Shown: positions 13,249-28,200 of the stretch, in pieces
How positions within the stretch are numbered: the first letter of the stretch is position 1
How the letters are laid out: the number at the start of each line of letters is the position of its first letter
Assembly (NCBI GenBank): GCA_034509425.1
Contig: JAVTVJ010000132.1
Span: forward strand, 2,563,470 to 2,627,469
Direction: 5' to 3'
Length of the DNA stretch: 64,000 bases
Origin: Eopsaltria australis
Taxonomy: Eukaryota; Chordata; Aves; Passeriformes; Petroicidae
Notes under the pieces: model-generated
Database searches by the model: none
Seen by the model: the letters and a program-made list of their open reading frames with translations, nothing else
Told to the model about the DNA's origin: nothing
Translations under genes and position numbers: made by a program

Positions 13249-16200
13249 CTGAAATTAAAGAAATTAAATAAAAAGGAAATTACCAAAAGGAAATTACTAG
13301 TGTCAGCACATATGCTAAGTTCTTAAATAGAACATTCTTAAATGACAGCAGAAAAGGGTGGCAAACACTAAAATAATCCATATGAGCATATAAACCACTA
13401 ATGAAAAATCCCCTCCATTTCCACTATATTCTTAGTTAAGTGAAATTTGAATTCCAGCCTATCAGCACAGTCTATTTAATAAAATAGTAGTCTACAAAAA
13501 ATAAAGATCAGCTGTTTTTCTGTCTGCTTCATGGGCAGAGACAGTGGGAACGAAAGTGGTGTGTTGAGGAAAGCATGAGTGTTTCCTGAATGACTCCTAT
13601 CAGAGCCACTGCTCAGGTTTGAGTTTTGGTTTGTGCTCTCTGTGACAGCTTCTTTCTTCATGGAAACTGCCAAACTCAAAGGAGAAAATTTGATTTTTTA
13701 ATCAAAACTCAGGATACAGGATGGTAAAATACAAAATATCCACAGCATTTCCCTTATTTTTCCATAGGTTTTGCAGTGCCTGGGATTTTGGTGTATCTCA
13801 GACATTAAACAGAATACACAAAATGTGCCAGTGGAAAGAACTGATTATGGTTTGATGTACTGGAAGTGACTTGGTTTGTACAGTGGTATTTTTGACCACA
13901 TATACAAATGGCTTTTATTCTCTTTACACCAGACTCTTAAACAACTCTTTCAGTCCTTAGCTGGAGTTCGAATCATGCCATGAGTCTTCCAAAATAGTTT
14001 TAAATTATCAAAATTTTGGATACTATTATCCATCCTCTATTCCTGTAGAAAATTTTTAGCCAATATCTCAATGTTTATTACCACTGAACTTTTAATCTGA
14101 GTATCTTCAATTTAATAATAATTGTTTTCTCTCCTTTAACTGTCTATGCTATAGGAAGTAGGTGCATTAGATTAATGTTAATTTAGAAAACAGTTAGATC
14201 TCTCACATGAGTGAATTTAATAGTGAAAAATGGAAGGTGCAATGGAAGATTAATTAAGAGGAAATAATGTTTACACAATCAGGTAGAGAGATTTCATTAT
14301 GTATTGCTCATATAGACATGATGGCTGCATAAATGCTCAAGCATGCAAGATTAAAGGCTTTTGGCATTAGCTGCACCTTCTTGCTGTCAAAACTGCTGCA
14401 AAACGGGAAACCCAAGCTCTCACTAGTCTACATATGGCAAGCAGAGAGCTAGAAAGGATGGTGAGAGAAGCATTGATACAACATTTTTTTTTTCAGTCCA
14501 TCTTCAACAACTGATACCCACAGATTTTTTTCTACTCGTTGCATTTACTATTTCAAAAGAAAGAGGAAAAAATTATTTTCCCGAAGGCTCACAAACACAA
14601 ACTGTAGCCAAAAGAGGACAGAGAAGAACAATGGACCACAAATGTGGGCATTAATAGCACAGGGTTTTTTCCCCCAGCATCTGCCAATATGTATGTTCAT
14701 TCTACAGGTTAGTGCTTTCTCCTCATGATCTGCATTTTTAGCAATCATCAAAGACTAATACAAAATTATTTGGTCATGAGCTGGGAGAGATTTGATTGCA
14801 GAGAAGTCAATGCTGTCTTTCTTGATCACACAGTCTCTCTCTCTCCTGATATCTATAGTCATGATCAAAAGTCACACAATACTATTTCTTTTGATGTGAA
14901 AATAAAACCATATTTATCAGGTCCATATCTCCACCAGTTACTCCTACCAAAAAGGCAGCATTGCAGCTTTTCTAAATAGCTCTTTTACTGTCACATCTGA
15001 AACACTGACATACTGAATATTCAGCAATTACATGATTTTTCCTCCAAGAATTCAAGCATTTGATGCAGTTGGGATGACATGATGTGCTCCCATGCACAGT
15101 GTGGTTTGAAGCTAGATATTTTGGTTGAGGAAATAATAGCAAAACCCACAAAAGTAAAAGATCAACTTTTTACTTCTAGTATTAATTGAAGAATACTCAG
15201 AAAATACTGCGGCCCAGGACTCTTTAGGTGGTATGGCATGAAAACAGTTATGATTCAGTTGCATGTAAAAAGGAAGAAGGGGTGTGTTTTACCCCTGTGC
15301 CACATTCAGGCAGCACACATGGGTAAAAGTGCATTTATATGTTATAGTGAAGGCAAGAAATTTTTATACTTTGAGTTCTGAAACCCATGTGTTTCCATCA
15401 CCTAAATGAATAATCACTCAAAGAGAATTGGAGTTACTAGATACTGAAAACTGCCCAAAATATATATGGAAAAATTAGATATTTGACAGAGCCAGGGAAA
15501 AGACTGAAAGTGCTAAAAGTGATGTGAGAGCTTCTTTTCATTACATACAAAAGAGCTGTCAAGACCACTGTGATAGGCTGGACTCACAGCAATGGTAAGT
15601 AGCTAATAGTTACCACCTCCATGGTTGAACCTGCACTAAGACTATAATTCCTCTTACACAAACTGCTGAGAATTCTGAAATTGGCTCCATAAAAGTAGGG
15701 AGAGAAATGAAGGGAAACAAGACACAAATTAAAGCATGAGAAGTTGGAAAAAAAGATCCATATGTGAGATATCAAAGGGTAGGAGTGTATTCAGTGCACC
15801 ACAACCATGCCTCCAATTATTGTTTGTTCTGTCATATGAACAAAATTGTTTTATGCGTTTCTCTTCCCATTTTTTGTCCCTATACATGTGCATCTTTCCA
15901 AACACAGAGAAACCTCAAAGCATTACAGCTGAATGTGAACACTCAGGTGTGTCCTTGTCCCGTTTGCTATCTGCAATAATTTAAAAGCATTTTTCAGCTT
16001 TATTCCTGTCAGCTCTTTCATAGCCATTTCTACTTAATTTTCCTAGCAGCTTTTTCCCATACTATAGTTTCAATTCATTTTATTTCTCACAAAGATTCCA
16101 GGTTCTGTGCTTTAATTCTGTAGTATTGTAGCACAAAGCAGACAGAATGCATATTTCTTGCCTTCAGAGTTCAGCATCCCATGCTTCATACGTATATGGA

Positions 16201-19200
16201 TCATCCTAACAATGAGGTACCTTAAATGAATGCATTGTTATGAAATCTACCACATAGAATATAAGGAGGATCTATTTCATGTTCTCCTTTCCCAATTTCA
16301 GTTTTACATAGAAGGGTTTTAAATAAAATTGTTATATTCTACATGAAGATTGCTGAATGCATACAGAGAAAACACATTTGCAGCTCACACAAGATGGTGC
16401 TACAGTGCTACATACAGCATATGAAACTAAAATCATTGAGATTCATGAGTATGCACAATGCAAGAAAAACAAACTACATTGTGGAAAATCCTTATTTGCT
16501 ATTGGTATTTAAATACACACACTGCACTTCCACAAACATGGTGGTCAAAACAGAAATCCAGAAATTTTAGTTGAAGACCAATTAGTAGAGTAGCCAGCAT
16601 AAATATTCAATGCTCCAGCATACACAGGTATGGCATATGCTTGATGACAAACTCCTCTGACCACAATATCCTTCCATTTTATTCATCTTTACATACCATA
16701 ATGATCTGAAGATTTTGTGAAGGACCACTGCTATGAATAAAAGACTTGGTGGGGTATAAACTAGAGTGAATTTATGGCCTCTTAGGTATGCTACATTACA
16801 GCCCCAGAGTGAATGAAAGAGCAATAAAACTATTTTTAATTATGACACATTTATCACAGAATAAAAGCATTTTCTATAAAGTTGCTGTAGAACAGATGCA
16901 CTGTCTACACTTCTGTTACTCAGTTCAGAGTGCCAGTCTTTGGCTACAAGGCCAGCTGGCACAGACTGGCCACACACATACCAGTAAACATTGACCAGAG
17001 AGAAGAGCCACATGCAAACTGCCTACTGGAGCAACAAATAAACCACATCTCAGAATTATTTGGCAAAGTGAAAGGTGAGAATAATGCCAAGGCATTTTCT
17101 AACAACACAAACACTAAAGTAAATGAGTTACAGTGCTTGGGCCCATGCCTTCACACTGTTTAATTTACTAGTAGTTATAGTAGCCACTCGTTTCACATTC
17201 TAATATGAGCTTATAAAATATTAGCAAAGCCATAGGCAGTTTCTAAGACTGGTTTTTAGAGAAGAACAGGCATTTGTAATAATTTTGGCTTGAGCTTATG
17301 ATACTTTCAAAACCCAGATCTGAATTGGAACACAGAATAGTTGGAACACAGTTCAGCTGTGGGCCCCAAATTTAATTTTACTGTCATAGATGCATATATC
17401 CCCCAGCCATCGAACGCCTGGCGCTGAACATCTTGCAGAAGACCTGCTGCTTTTGGCCATAGACACAGCAATAAAACTGAAATAAGTTTCATGTACTTGA
17501 GGTTAGTGGTGAGATTGCTAAACATTGCAAATTTTGCTAATTGTCAGTAATTTGAGAGCTAGCATGATTTTGTGGGTCATGTGTGCACTGATGGTTTGAT
17601 GCCAAATGGCAACTAAGTACACACACCTCACTCCCTGCCCCCACAGTGGGATGTGAAAGAGAACTGGAGGGCTAAAAGTAAGAAAACTCATGGACTCATG
17701 GGTTGAGATAAGAATATTAAAATAATTTAAATAAAATAATAGTAATTTTTAAAAAATGTAACGAAAAGGAAAATAACAAGAAGAGAGAGAAATAAAACCC
17801 AAGAAAAGCAGGCGATGCAAGTGAACAGCGATTGCTCACCACCAACCAAATGATGCTCAGCCTGTTCCCAAGCAGTGGCTCCCCAGGCAGCTTTCCCCCA
17901 GGTTTATATATGGAGTATGAGTCTGTGGGATATCCCTTTACCCAGATGGGGTCAGCTGTCCAGGCTGTAATAGAATTCTCATTGCTTAAATGGAGACCTA
18001 GAAAATTAAGCAACCACATGGACCCTGTGGGTGCAGAAGTAAGATAAACCAACAAACAGACCTAATGATGGAAAACAACTAACAGATTAGGCAGATGCAA
18101 AAATCTGTGCTTTTGAAAACAAACATATCAAGTTTCAGGAAGATTTATTATACCAGTAAACTGTTCAGAGGCATTGAAAGGATCAGGTGTTGCTCATAGG
18201 TTTAGTATGAGAGATGCAACTAACAGTGAACAGACAAATATTGGTTCTTTACCCATTATGGGCATTTGCTTGGAAAGGGTTAGTATTGAGTTTATGATCA
18301 GAGTTCAGGAAAGAATCCAAAGTAGGTTACAGAACTAGGTCAGTTACTGGGCCCATTGCAAATCTGAGTAAAAAATGATAGTTGGTGCCGTTAACAACGA
18401 AGACTTGATAGGAAATTTTAATGCCAACCTTAGAAAATGGTCTGGACAACATCACCTGCTAAGATACCACTGTGAGTGTAAATACTGTGTGTATACATTT
18501 ATGCCTGAAGGATGTTTACCCCAAATGACCATATGAAAAAGGAAGACTATTATCAGGCTCCAACCAAACATGTTAAAGTTGCACTGGCACACAAAGAAAT
18601 CAGTTTAGCCTGGGACTGACAGAGCGACTGGGGTTACTGTTAAGACTTTGATCAGAGTCCAGTAAAATAAGGGGCTGAAGAGAAAGATTCATTGGTGGAC
18701 AAGCAATACCAGAAATGAGATGAGGCAATAAATGGCAAGAGTAAGTATCTTACAGGTATGTCAGCATTTGCTGTGCTCTTCAACACCCAGAGATAGATCT
18801 AAAAACTAAAAGTAAACACTGGCTCTTTGCAGGACAAATGAAGGATAGAAAAGAGCAAAAATTCCTTATGGTTTATTCCAAGCCATGTGAGTTACTGCAC
18901 TAAAGTCAAAGCCAGCTTTAAGGGAAGAACTAAAATCACAGTATGGAATCCAGACAGTAACAGTTATTCAGCTTCTGCACTCACTGTTTCTACAGGTCTT
19001 ACAGTTCCTTCCTCCTTTATAATGCTTCAATAAACCTTGAAATGAAGGGTAGATCTGTCAGGGAGTGCTTTTGGGTCTGTTTGAGATCAACAAGCCTCAA
19101 GGTTTATTGAGTTATATTTCAGGCAGGATTTGGGTGGGGACTACAAAAACCGTAGAGATACATTTTCTGCTGGATGCAGCAGATTATACATTAGAATATG

Positions 19201-22200
19201 AAAGGCAAGGGTTTGGCAAAAGAAATGGCATGTAGTAAATTCTGAAGGCATCAGGGTAACTACTAATGACAGGGAAAGCTTTCTGAAGAAAAGTTAGGGC
19301 TCATGATAGGAGAACCTGAAGATCTAAAATTCTGACCTGAGGAATGCAGCAGCCATGATGATGCCTAAAGGTAGGCAGAGGAATGGTTAAAGTTCACTTT
19401 GAAGTAGTAGGTGAACCACTAAGTTAAATCTGTAATACTAACAAGACTGAGATGAAAGCTGGATCTGTCAGGGGGTGCTTTAGGTTCTGTCTGAGCTTAA
19501 AGACATATTTAACATGAGAGCCAGTGGGGGAATGTAAAAGATGGACAAAATGATAGGGCAGAAAATTAACTTTGAAGCAAGAACTGCATCTAGATGAGAG
19601 TAAAGAAATATTGAATTTGCAAAGGTCAGAGAGAAGGATGTTGCAGCAATTGAATCATAACAGGACAAAAGCGTGGACGAAAGTGGAGCCAGAAGGAAAA
19701 GGCTGCATCTTTAAAATTGTGCTCAGAGAACATCTATAGGCCTCATTGCTCCTATAGTGAAAGTGAGAATTTCTAAAGAAATTCAAGTTGAAGAACACAT
19801 GAGCTCTGCAGTGGTCAGCAAGAGGAAGGTTCAGATTCTATTTGATGATTTTTATCTCGAATTCTTAATTAGTTAACAAAAGAATACCCAAGTAAAGGAG
19901 AAATAGAAATAGTTCTTTGCAGAAAATGTTATCTAGCAAATTAAAAGCAACAAAGGACAGCTAGCTGGGAAAACTTAGCAGAAAAATAAAGGGTTGAATA
20001 AGGAAGACTTCTCAATGTAACACCCAAAATGTAGATGAAAAGGCAATTACAGACATAGCCCAGCAACAGAATTCAGGGATCACAAGTATTACCAAAGAAA
20101 ACAGAAGATGAATATTAATCTATCAGGTTACATACAGAAGGATGGAATGCAATTCCTCATATGTGGTTATACACAGGTCAGCAGAGCCTTGGAAGTAACA
20201 GTTACATTTACATCAGTGAATGGAGCAATGGCTGCTTTCCATGTTATTGAACTTGATGTCTCCAAATCAGATTCCAGGTTCCAGTGCACAGCCAGCAAGC
20301 CTAATTTATCAACATAGATAGAGCCAATGGCTTGAACTGGGAACAAGAGAAACTGCTTTAAACAAAGTGAAACACAGTACTGAAGAGCTCCAAAACAAGA
20401 TAAAAGAAGATTAGGTAACAGCAATATGATCAACCTTGGACTTCATAAGATGAAGGAGGATAGATGATAATACTATGAAGAGACGATCTGAATTTGAGGG
20501 TTAAAAAGAGGCAACTAGATCAGATGGATACTGGGGACAGAGAGAGAGAGGGGAGATAAAACAATGAGAATCTTCTGCATCTGTGAGAGCTTTAAAGCTT
20601 AGAGAAGATATGAACTGAGAATAAGTAAAACCATCATATCTGCATCAGTATCCTCCTGAAAGGCAAACAGCATGAACTGGTAAGAGGGGACAGACACTGG
20701 CTAGAACCTGAAGCATGGTCTAGTTATGCAAGGCCTCCATACAGCTGAGACCAGCAGCTCATAACTAAATGAAGCACATTCTTTGAGGCCAAGGCCAGAG
20801 TCTGGTGTGTTGCCAGAGAATAAACCACCTTTTTTGCCACTTCTTTTTACCCCCATTAGTCATCTGAAAAGGTTATTTCACAGCTGTGTTCCCCTGGTTG
20901 CTAAGATAACTTTCTTAATGTCTAGCTCCAAGTAATTCAGTACTTGCATTCATTTTTTTTTCTTTTTGTTTGCCAACATTGGCCGTTGGTTGAAACCTTT
21001 CTTTCTTGTCATTCATATGCTTGACTTATGCTTTTATAGTCAAAAAACATTTTTACACACCTTCAGACTGTTACACTAAAAATAAAATAGCTACCACATC
21101 TCAGGGACTCCTTACTCAACTCATTCACTCATTGAACTTCTTTTCCACATCTATTCAGATTAACCTATTTTTTCTTGCAAATGAGTAAACAGAATATTAT
21201 CATTAGGTAAAAGGCCTATAGTAACTGACCTTTCACATTACCATTAAATGAAGAGTTGTTTAAATGGAAGGGTGAAGGAACTGAAGGAACTGAAGTCTAA
21301 TGAGTCTCACTCTGAATTAGAACAAAGAAACAATTGAAGATACTTTTTTGATATTCTAAAACCAATATGAATCTGTTGATAATCTACAAGCAAAGTTGCT
21401 TCAGTATCTGAAAGCATACATGTACACAACTGAATTTGTGTCCTTAGAAACAAAGCAATGGAAACAATTTCATTTATGTTATAAGTCAAATTTGCACAGA
21501 GCACATCTGAAAACACAGAGAGAGATACTTTCACATGTAAAGAAATAAAGTTACAAAAGTACAGAATTGTACTTTTTTTACTACATGCACATATAAAAAA
21601 AGTAACCTTTTTTTACTACTAATTTTTCCTCTCATGACTTTAGAAAGCAATCAAAATGAAAACTGCAATTGAAAACAGTATTCTGTCATTAAAATAGAAA
21701 ATATATAGTTTGCAATGGATGTGACTACCAGTTTGAATATCTCCTCAAATTTAAAAACCTCTTGCACATATTATGTAATTCTTTTATGAAAAAGGACTGG
21801 GTCATTTACTTCCTGGAATGTAAACAAAGAAAGAAAAATTCCAAGTCATGAAATATTGAAACAACACTACCTCAAAATGTCCCCTTTATGACCACATGCA
21901 ATAATAACAACATGACAGATCTAGTATCTCATTCCACATGACTTTTCAAAAATTGGCATCTTGGAGATTAAGACGTCACTAAGTACAGTTCACTGGATAT
22001 GTATGGTTTTTAATATTTTATGGATGAAGAAGCTTAATGCAAATAATAGTCCATGTTCTGATGATATCTGAATTTCAAGGCTTTAACATTTGTAAGCAGT
22101 TTCTAACAAATTCAGGCAATGTCAACTTTGGCTCAAAGCTGCAGCTCAGAGCCACAAAGGTGATGCTGAATTCATGTTCACAGCTAGAATGCACAAAAGT

Positions 22201-25200
22201 TAAGTCAGATTACTGAGTTATCTAAGTTACAACGTCATGATAAGCAGAAAAAAAGCACATTATAATGCTGAGATTCACTTACTGCGCCCTTATTGGGCAA
22301 TGACTATTCTCAGGCTTTATCATTCACAATGTCTAAAGGCCTAAATAGGCCTAAAACAGCAGCATCTTGGGAAAGGGGCAAATGATCTGTTTAAAAACTT
22401 ACGAAGGAAATGAAGTAAGGAAAGTCAGAGAAAGGATGAAAGTAAGTGTCATATGAATTACTACATAGAGAATAAGAGGTCAGAAAATTAAAATATTTCA
22501 TGGCTTTCTTCTCTCTTGACAAGATAAAACATCAGCCAATGAGGGCTGGGGAAAATGGAGTAGAGAAGAATCATATTGTAGTGTATTATACACTATGACT
22601 CTGAAGAAATTAACTTTTCAACTTCTATACGGCAACAAAATATTACACATTCTAACGGCTACTTAGAAAAAGTCTTCAAGCAACTCGCATTTAGAAAGAA
22701 AAATAGTAGCCTAACTGTATCCTAAGTACTAAAAGTCATGAAAATAATTTCAGTTCTTGAATCACACCAGTATACATATGAGCTCATTTCTCTACCCATT
22801 GTGCTCATTTTTCATACCCTTAGCTCTCATCTCTCAGCTTTTAGCTTAAGAAAAAGGGGTTTTATTTCAGTTTCTAGAGCAGAAGGGATGTATACTTACT
22901 TACAAATTTAATTTTAGTTGTTTCTGGACAAATAACAAACCAAGTGTTTGTTCAGCCTTACCAGTGAACTCTCAAATGTCCCATTCACAGTAAACTACTA
23001 ATTTCCTTAATAGCCTTTTTAATTTTGTTTTTTAAATGTAAACTCACCTCAAAAAACCCTCTGCATACACAAAACAACAACCTCAGACCTCACTGAACAG
23101 ATGTTTGGGAAGGCCTTAATATGCACAGTGGATTTGACATTTTATGTATCTACAGGTACTAATCTGCTATAATCAGATATATTCTGTACAGATACTTGAA
23201 GTTTGTCATATGCCACCATTGATCCAAATAATCTCCAATAATGCTCATCTGATCAAAGGTCAGGAGATGTGATATTCAGCAAATCACACTCGGAACAAAT
23301 AATCCCTTGCCTTAGCTGTTTATTTGCCAATAATTATGGCTTGTTTTGGGCAAGTAAACAAAATCACCTACCTTTCTTTACTTTCTGAATAAAAGCTTCT
23401 TAAGACATTCAAGTATTTAAATTCAATATTGAAGTCTGCAAATAATCAGTTCTTCATGACTAAGAAAATGAGGGTGGACTTTTTGCATTGAGATTCACTG
23501 TCACTGGGGTAAAACAGTGCTCTTAAAATACCCCACGAATGCCTATTTGTGCTCCGTTAAACAAACCTGCTCTGAGGAGGGAGAGAAGGCATAACCTGCA
23601 TTGCTCTATTCTACATTCACTTATGGGCAAAGAATTGTTCTATACCTAGAACACCTGAAGGCTGTTTTGTTACAGCAGCTGTAGATTTAAGGCAATTTCA
23701 AAATCAAAGAATGGCTTGGCTTGGAAGGGACTTGAAATCCAGGTAAATGGCATCTGTAGCCCTTCCCTTGTCCACTGATGTAGTCACTCCATCATAGAAG
23801 TTGATTGGGTTGATCAGGCAGGACTTGCCCTTGGTGAAGCTGTGCTGGCTGTCTCAAATCACCTCCCTGTCCCCCTATACTTAACTACAGCTTGTAGAAG
23901 GATCTGTTCCATGATTTTCCCAGGCACAGAGGTGAAGCCGATAGTTGTGTGGTTCCTGGGGCCCTCCTTTCCACACTTTTAAAAGAGGTGTACAATGTTT
24001 TCCTTTTTCCAGTCACCTGGAAAATGTGTTCAAGGTACATCGATAAGATCAAGGAAGGCCTGTATCATTCCAGGAACTACACTCGTTAATATGTTTTGGT
24101 ACTAAAAGTACACCTGACTTCTTGAAAGGAAAGCAAAACCAGATGTTAAGCCTTCTTCCACTTCCATGACGACTGTCTCAGCAAACTCTGTTTTCTGATT
24201 CAGTTGCAGTGCTAGATGTCATGTATTACATTAACTGGGTACTTCAACCTGGTTTCCAGTTTTCAACACCTCCAGTTGATTTCCAGAATAACTTAATAAC
24301 TACAATCTCCATTAACAAAGAAATGGTGACTGGAAAAAACTTCTAAAAGCAAAGTTAGCCACAGATGTTCCATATAAGGTTCAAGACCCTCAATTTTGCT
24401 GCAAAGCCTCAACAGATAAAAAGTTAATCATCAGCTGCAAATCTGTATGCATGGAATGAAGATACTATACACACTTTTGTAAGACACTCACAAAACCCAG
24501 GAAAAGGCTTATGTATTTTTGACCTTTTCTATATAAGCTGGAAATGGATAATTTCAAAGCAGATTACATATTACCAACTCGTGTTGTTACTGAACAGTAT
24601 CATGTCTGGCAAACAAAACTGGTGATTGAAACAGACCTGACTATATTTAAAGTTTAAGTTACTGTGCAAATTTAGCTCGTTCAGTATGAAACGTATTTCG
24701 CTAGTTTTGAGTTTCTGGCCTACTGGGGAACATGCTGGCTCATCATGTTCATTTGCTGATGGAATGCTTTCTATGTTTGTTTCAGCACACTCAGCTTTTG
24801 CATTAAAGAACTGCCTTTTTTGTTAAGCATCTGTGGATGCATTTGATATTTAGGATATAAAAAACCCCCTACCTCCTGCTTGCAAGAGTCAATTCCATGA
24901 CAGTACTTTTGCTGATTACTTTTTGGATTTTTCTGCTTTTTCAAAAACAATTAGATTTTCATTCAAACTGAAAAGGTCAAATAAACCGTTTCAATGTCAA
25001 GGGCTTTATCATGCTCAAGACTACACTAATGCAAATAATGCCTGTGCTGAAATCGCACTGCAAAAGCTGAGATATCAATGCTAAGCATAGCCTTCATATT
25101 CTGAAAAGTAAAGTACAGTGACAAGAACTGAGCTCTGTTTTATTCAGGTCAAACTGATGATTTAGCAATGATCTGGGGCTCTTTTATATTGACAAGCTTC

Positions 25201-28200
25201 TCCATGTTTCCTCTACACATGCTGAGTTAGCACCTCAATCTCAATACACTGTCTCTGCATTTTGATTCTCAAATCTCTGTATGTCAGCTTCAAAATTTCT
25301 GTCAAGGGTATTATTGGCACATAAGCTGGTTCACTTGATAGAAGTCTTAGCTTTTACAACAGTCTGGGAAACAATCTACAGCCCCAAGAAAAAAAAATGA
25401 GTAGCAAATGCAACAATTCTACACAGTTTCTGCCAATTTCTTAGGGTAATGCTTTGTGAAATACTGATTGAAATTTTTTTTCAGTTTTGCATGGAGAAAT
25501 ACTTCTCTGGACTGGCTAGAAAAATGGTTAAAATAACAAAATTATATGAGACAAAGAGTATCTCATATGGAAACATACTAAATAATAATATTGTACAAGG
25601 CCTCATTTGAAAGTCTGCTCACAATCCTTATCATCACTGTTTAAAACTGGTTGAGAAAATAGCAGATAAAGAACAGAAAGTCTGTTTTCAAGGCAAAAGT
25701 AAAATGAGCTTCACAGAATAAAACAAATGGAAGATTTTACTACTACCATGCAAAAGAATCAGACAGAAAAGTAGTTTTGCTAGAGAATTAGAAAGCATGA
25801 GAAAAGAATAATTAATCTTGATAAGAAAAAAATATAGATGAAAGGGAGAAAGAGTTTCAAGTAATTGTGAAAGATTCAGAAACTGCTTTCTGCAAAAGGA
25901 ACAAGTGAATATCTTCTGTTTTAATACAAAGTCTAGCACTTTCATGGTAACATTTATATGAACACCTGCAATATATAAAAAATTCTTGTTAACTTTAGCT
26001 GCACTAAGGTACATAGGGGCTGTTGAAATCTATGCTAGGATTTATTCTTGCCACAATTACTAATTCTCATTGCTTTTATGTTTCTTCAGCAGCAGTACAG
26101 CCATTAGTAATTCTACCTACACCACAGGCTCCACCAACTTATAATTTCAAAAGGTATTTAATCAGTGATCCCCTCCTCTGCCAAATGGCGAGTCGAGCAA
26201 TTGTACTTCCACCTACAGTATCCCATGGCACAATCCTGTAGTCATCCGACCACAGTTTAAACCGGTAGGAGAAAGGTAGACAGCCCAATTCATTACAGAA
26301 CAGCTTCAGCAAGAGCTGGAAATGGCGCAGAACCATAAGCTAGAGCCTAATGTGATCAGTGCAAACCCTGCAACCTGCAACATCCACCATCCACCATGAG
26401 GCATCTTGGACAGCCTTTATCACCCGTGGTGTGTTGATATTACACTTCCCAGCTAAGCACAACCAAACTTTGCAGAATACTCATTACATCAGCCTAGTCA
26501 GTTATGATAAAGTTCTTGAAATGAAAAAGCAAACAGCACTACAATTTTCAGCTGAAATTTAAGAATATTAATATTCATACCTATGCTTTTAAGTCAAGTG
26601 AAATTTTGGTTGTATAGATGCTCTTTAAAAAGAAAAAGCTAACAGTAATTATATCCTTTAGTTCAAACATGAGGAAATTCATACTTGCAGATGGGATTCA
26701 ACCACTGGCTCAGATTTGTCCAATGTGCAACAAATGTGAACGCAAATTTTTCCCTTAACAGTATCTCCGAACTTACTCTGCTGTCTCAACCTCAAATTCT
26801 GTCTCATTCTTCTATAGTTGCTGACAAAAGGCAGAAATGTCAGGAGTAGAGAAGACACAATCTGAACCTTATGGCAGAGACCAATACTTGAAATTGTGGA
26901 CCAGAGTAAGTTTTCCCATTCTAGTTTTCCTTACTGAGAACTTTCTGTTTTCCTATTTTTAATCTTCTTTTGACACCTTCCTTGCTACATAGCAAAGGAG
27001 CTGCTAAAAACCCAAACATGCACCACTGAGAGAAAAGGGCTAAGAGGGGTGCAAGTCTTACTGTGTATGAAAAAATTAACACTTCCTTTCCACAAGAGCA
27101 GAGGTCACTTCTAGATGAGCTTCTTCAAGAAACAAACAACTGGAAAAAGAATATTTGAAGGTTGCCTAATATCGGAATAAAACTATTAATGAGAAAGACA
27201 AACCAAATGAAATGTAACCAGAGAAATCTCAATGCAAACCTTGCCAGACCTCTCCATGAAAATGTAAGAAGTTTCTTGAAACCTTGTCTTTTTGTAGAAG
27301 TGAAAAGCATTCTTACACCATTTCTAAAACAGTTATTTGTTGTACTAGTTTAGCTTACATTAGTGTCTGTCTTACTGATTTTTTTTCCATGGCCTCCTAT
27401 TTCTTATTCAGGGACTGACAGTGTTTCCACAAAAGGTGAATGACGTTCTTGGTTCAATCAGCAATATCCAGCTGGCTGACCTGCATGATGGAACACTGAA
27501 CCAGCACAGCCAAGGTAGATGCAGGATTCCAGGTCCCTCCATAACAGAGAATAGATCACTTTTTGGGGAACCGTGGCACCTAATTTTACTGCTCATGGGA
27601 AAGTACATTTAAAGCAGGTGTTCCATCAGGGTGAAAACAGTAATTTCCCAGAGAAAGGAAAGTCTTCCCTTAGCATTTAGTATAAAGCAGATGTTCTCAT
27701 CCCTGCTATAAGGATGGATCCGTAAAGTGTCAGCCCACCATTACTGCAAAAAGACCTGCATTTCTTACAATAGTGTTAGCTTTTTCTCAAGTGAGCGAAG
27801 CACAGGGAATTTCACCATACTCTGGAGAGAAATCCTGTGTTTGACTACCTTCTTCGAGGTAGTCAAAATTTCTGTTTGGCTTCAAGTACTATAAATGAAG
27901 CAGAAGCTCCTCTACTCCCAAAGGCTTTTCTGGATAATAGACAGGAAAGCAATTTAAGCTTGCTTTAGTCCTACTGCGTGAACAACACGGAAGAAAATAC
28001 TACATAAAGCAGCACACAGCTTTGAAACAACATTTAAAGCATGTGTCCCAGAAATACAATAAAGCATTAATCTGTATGTGTTACAATGGCTTCAGACAAT
28101 ACTTCAACCCATACTATTTAACATTTATATGCTCCCGTGAACAATTTTATGTTTTAATTCTGTGAATCAGAATTATCATCTTAGTGGTGCTTTACACTTA

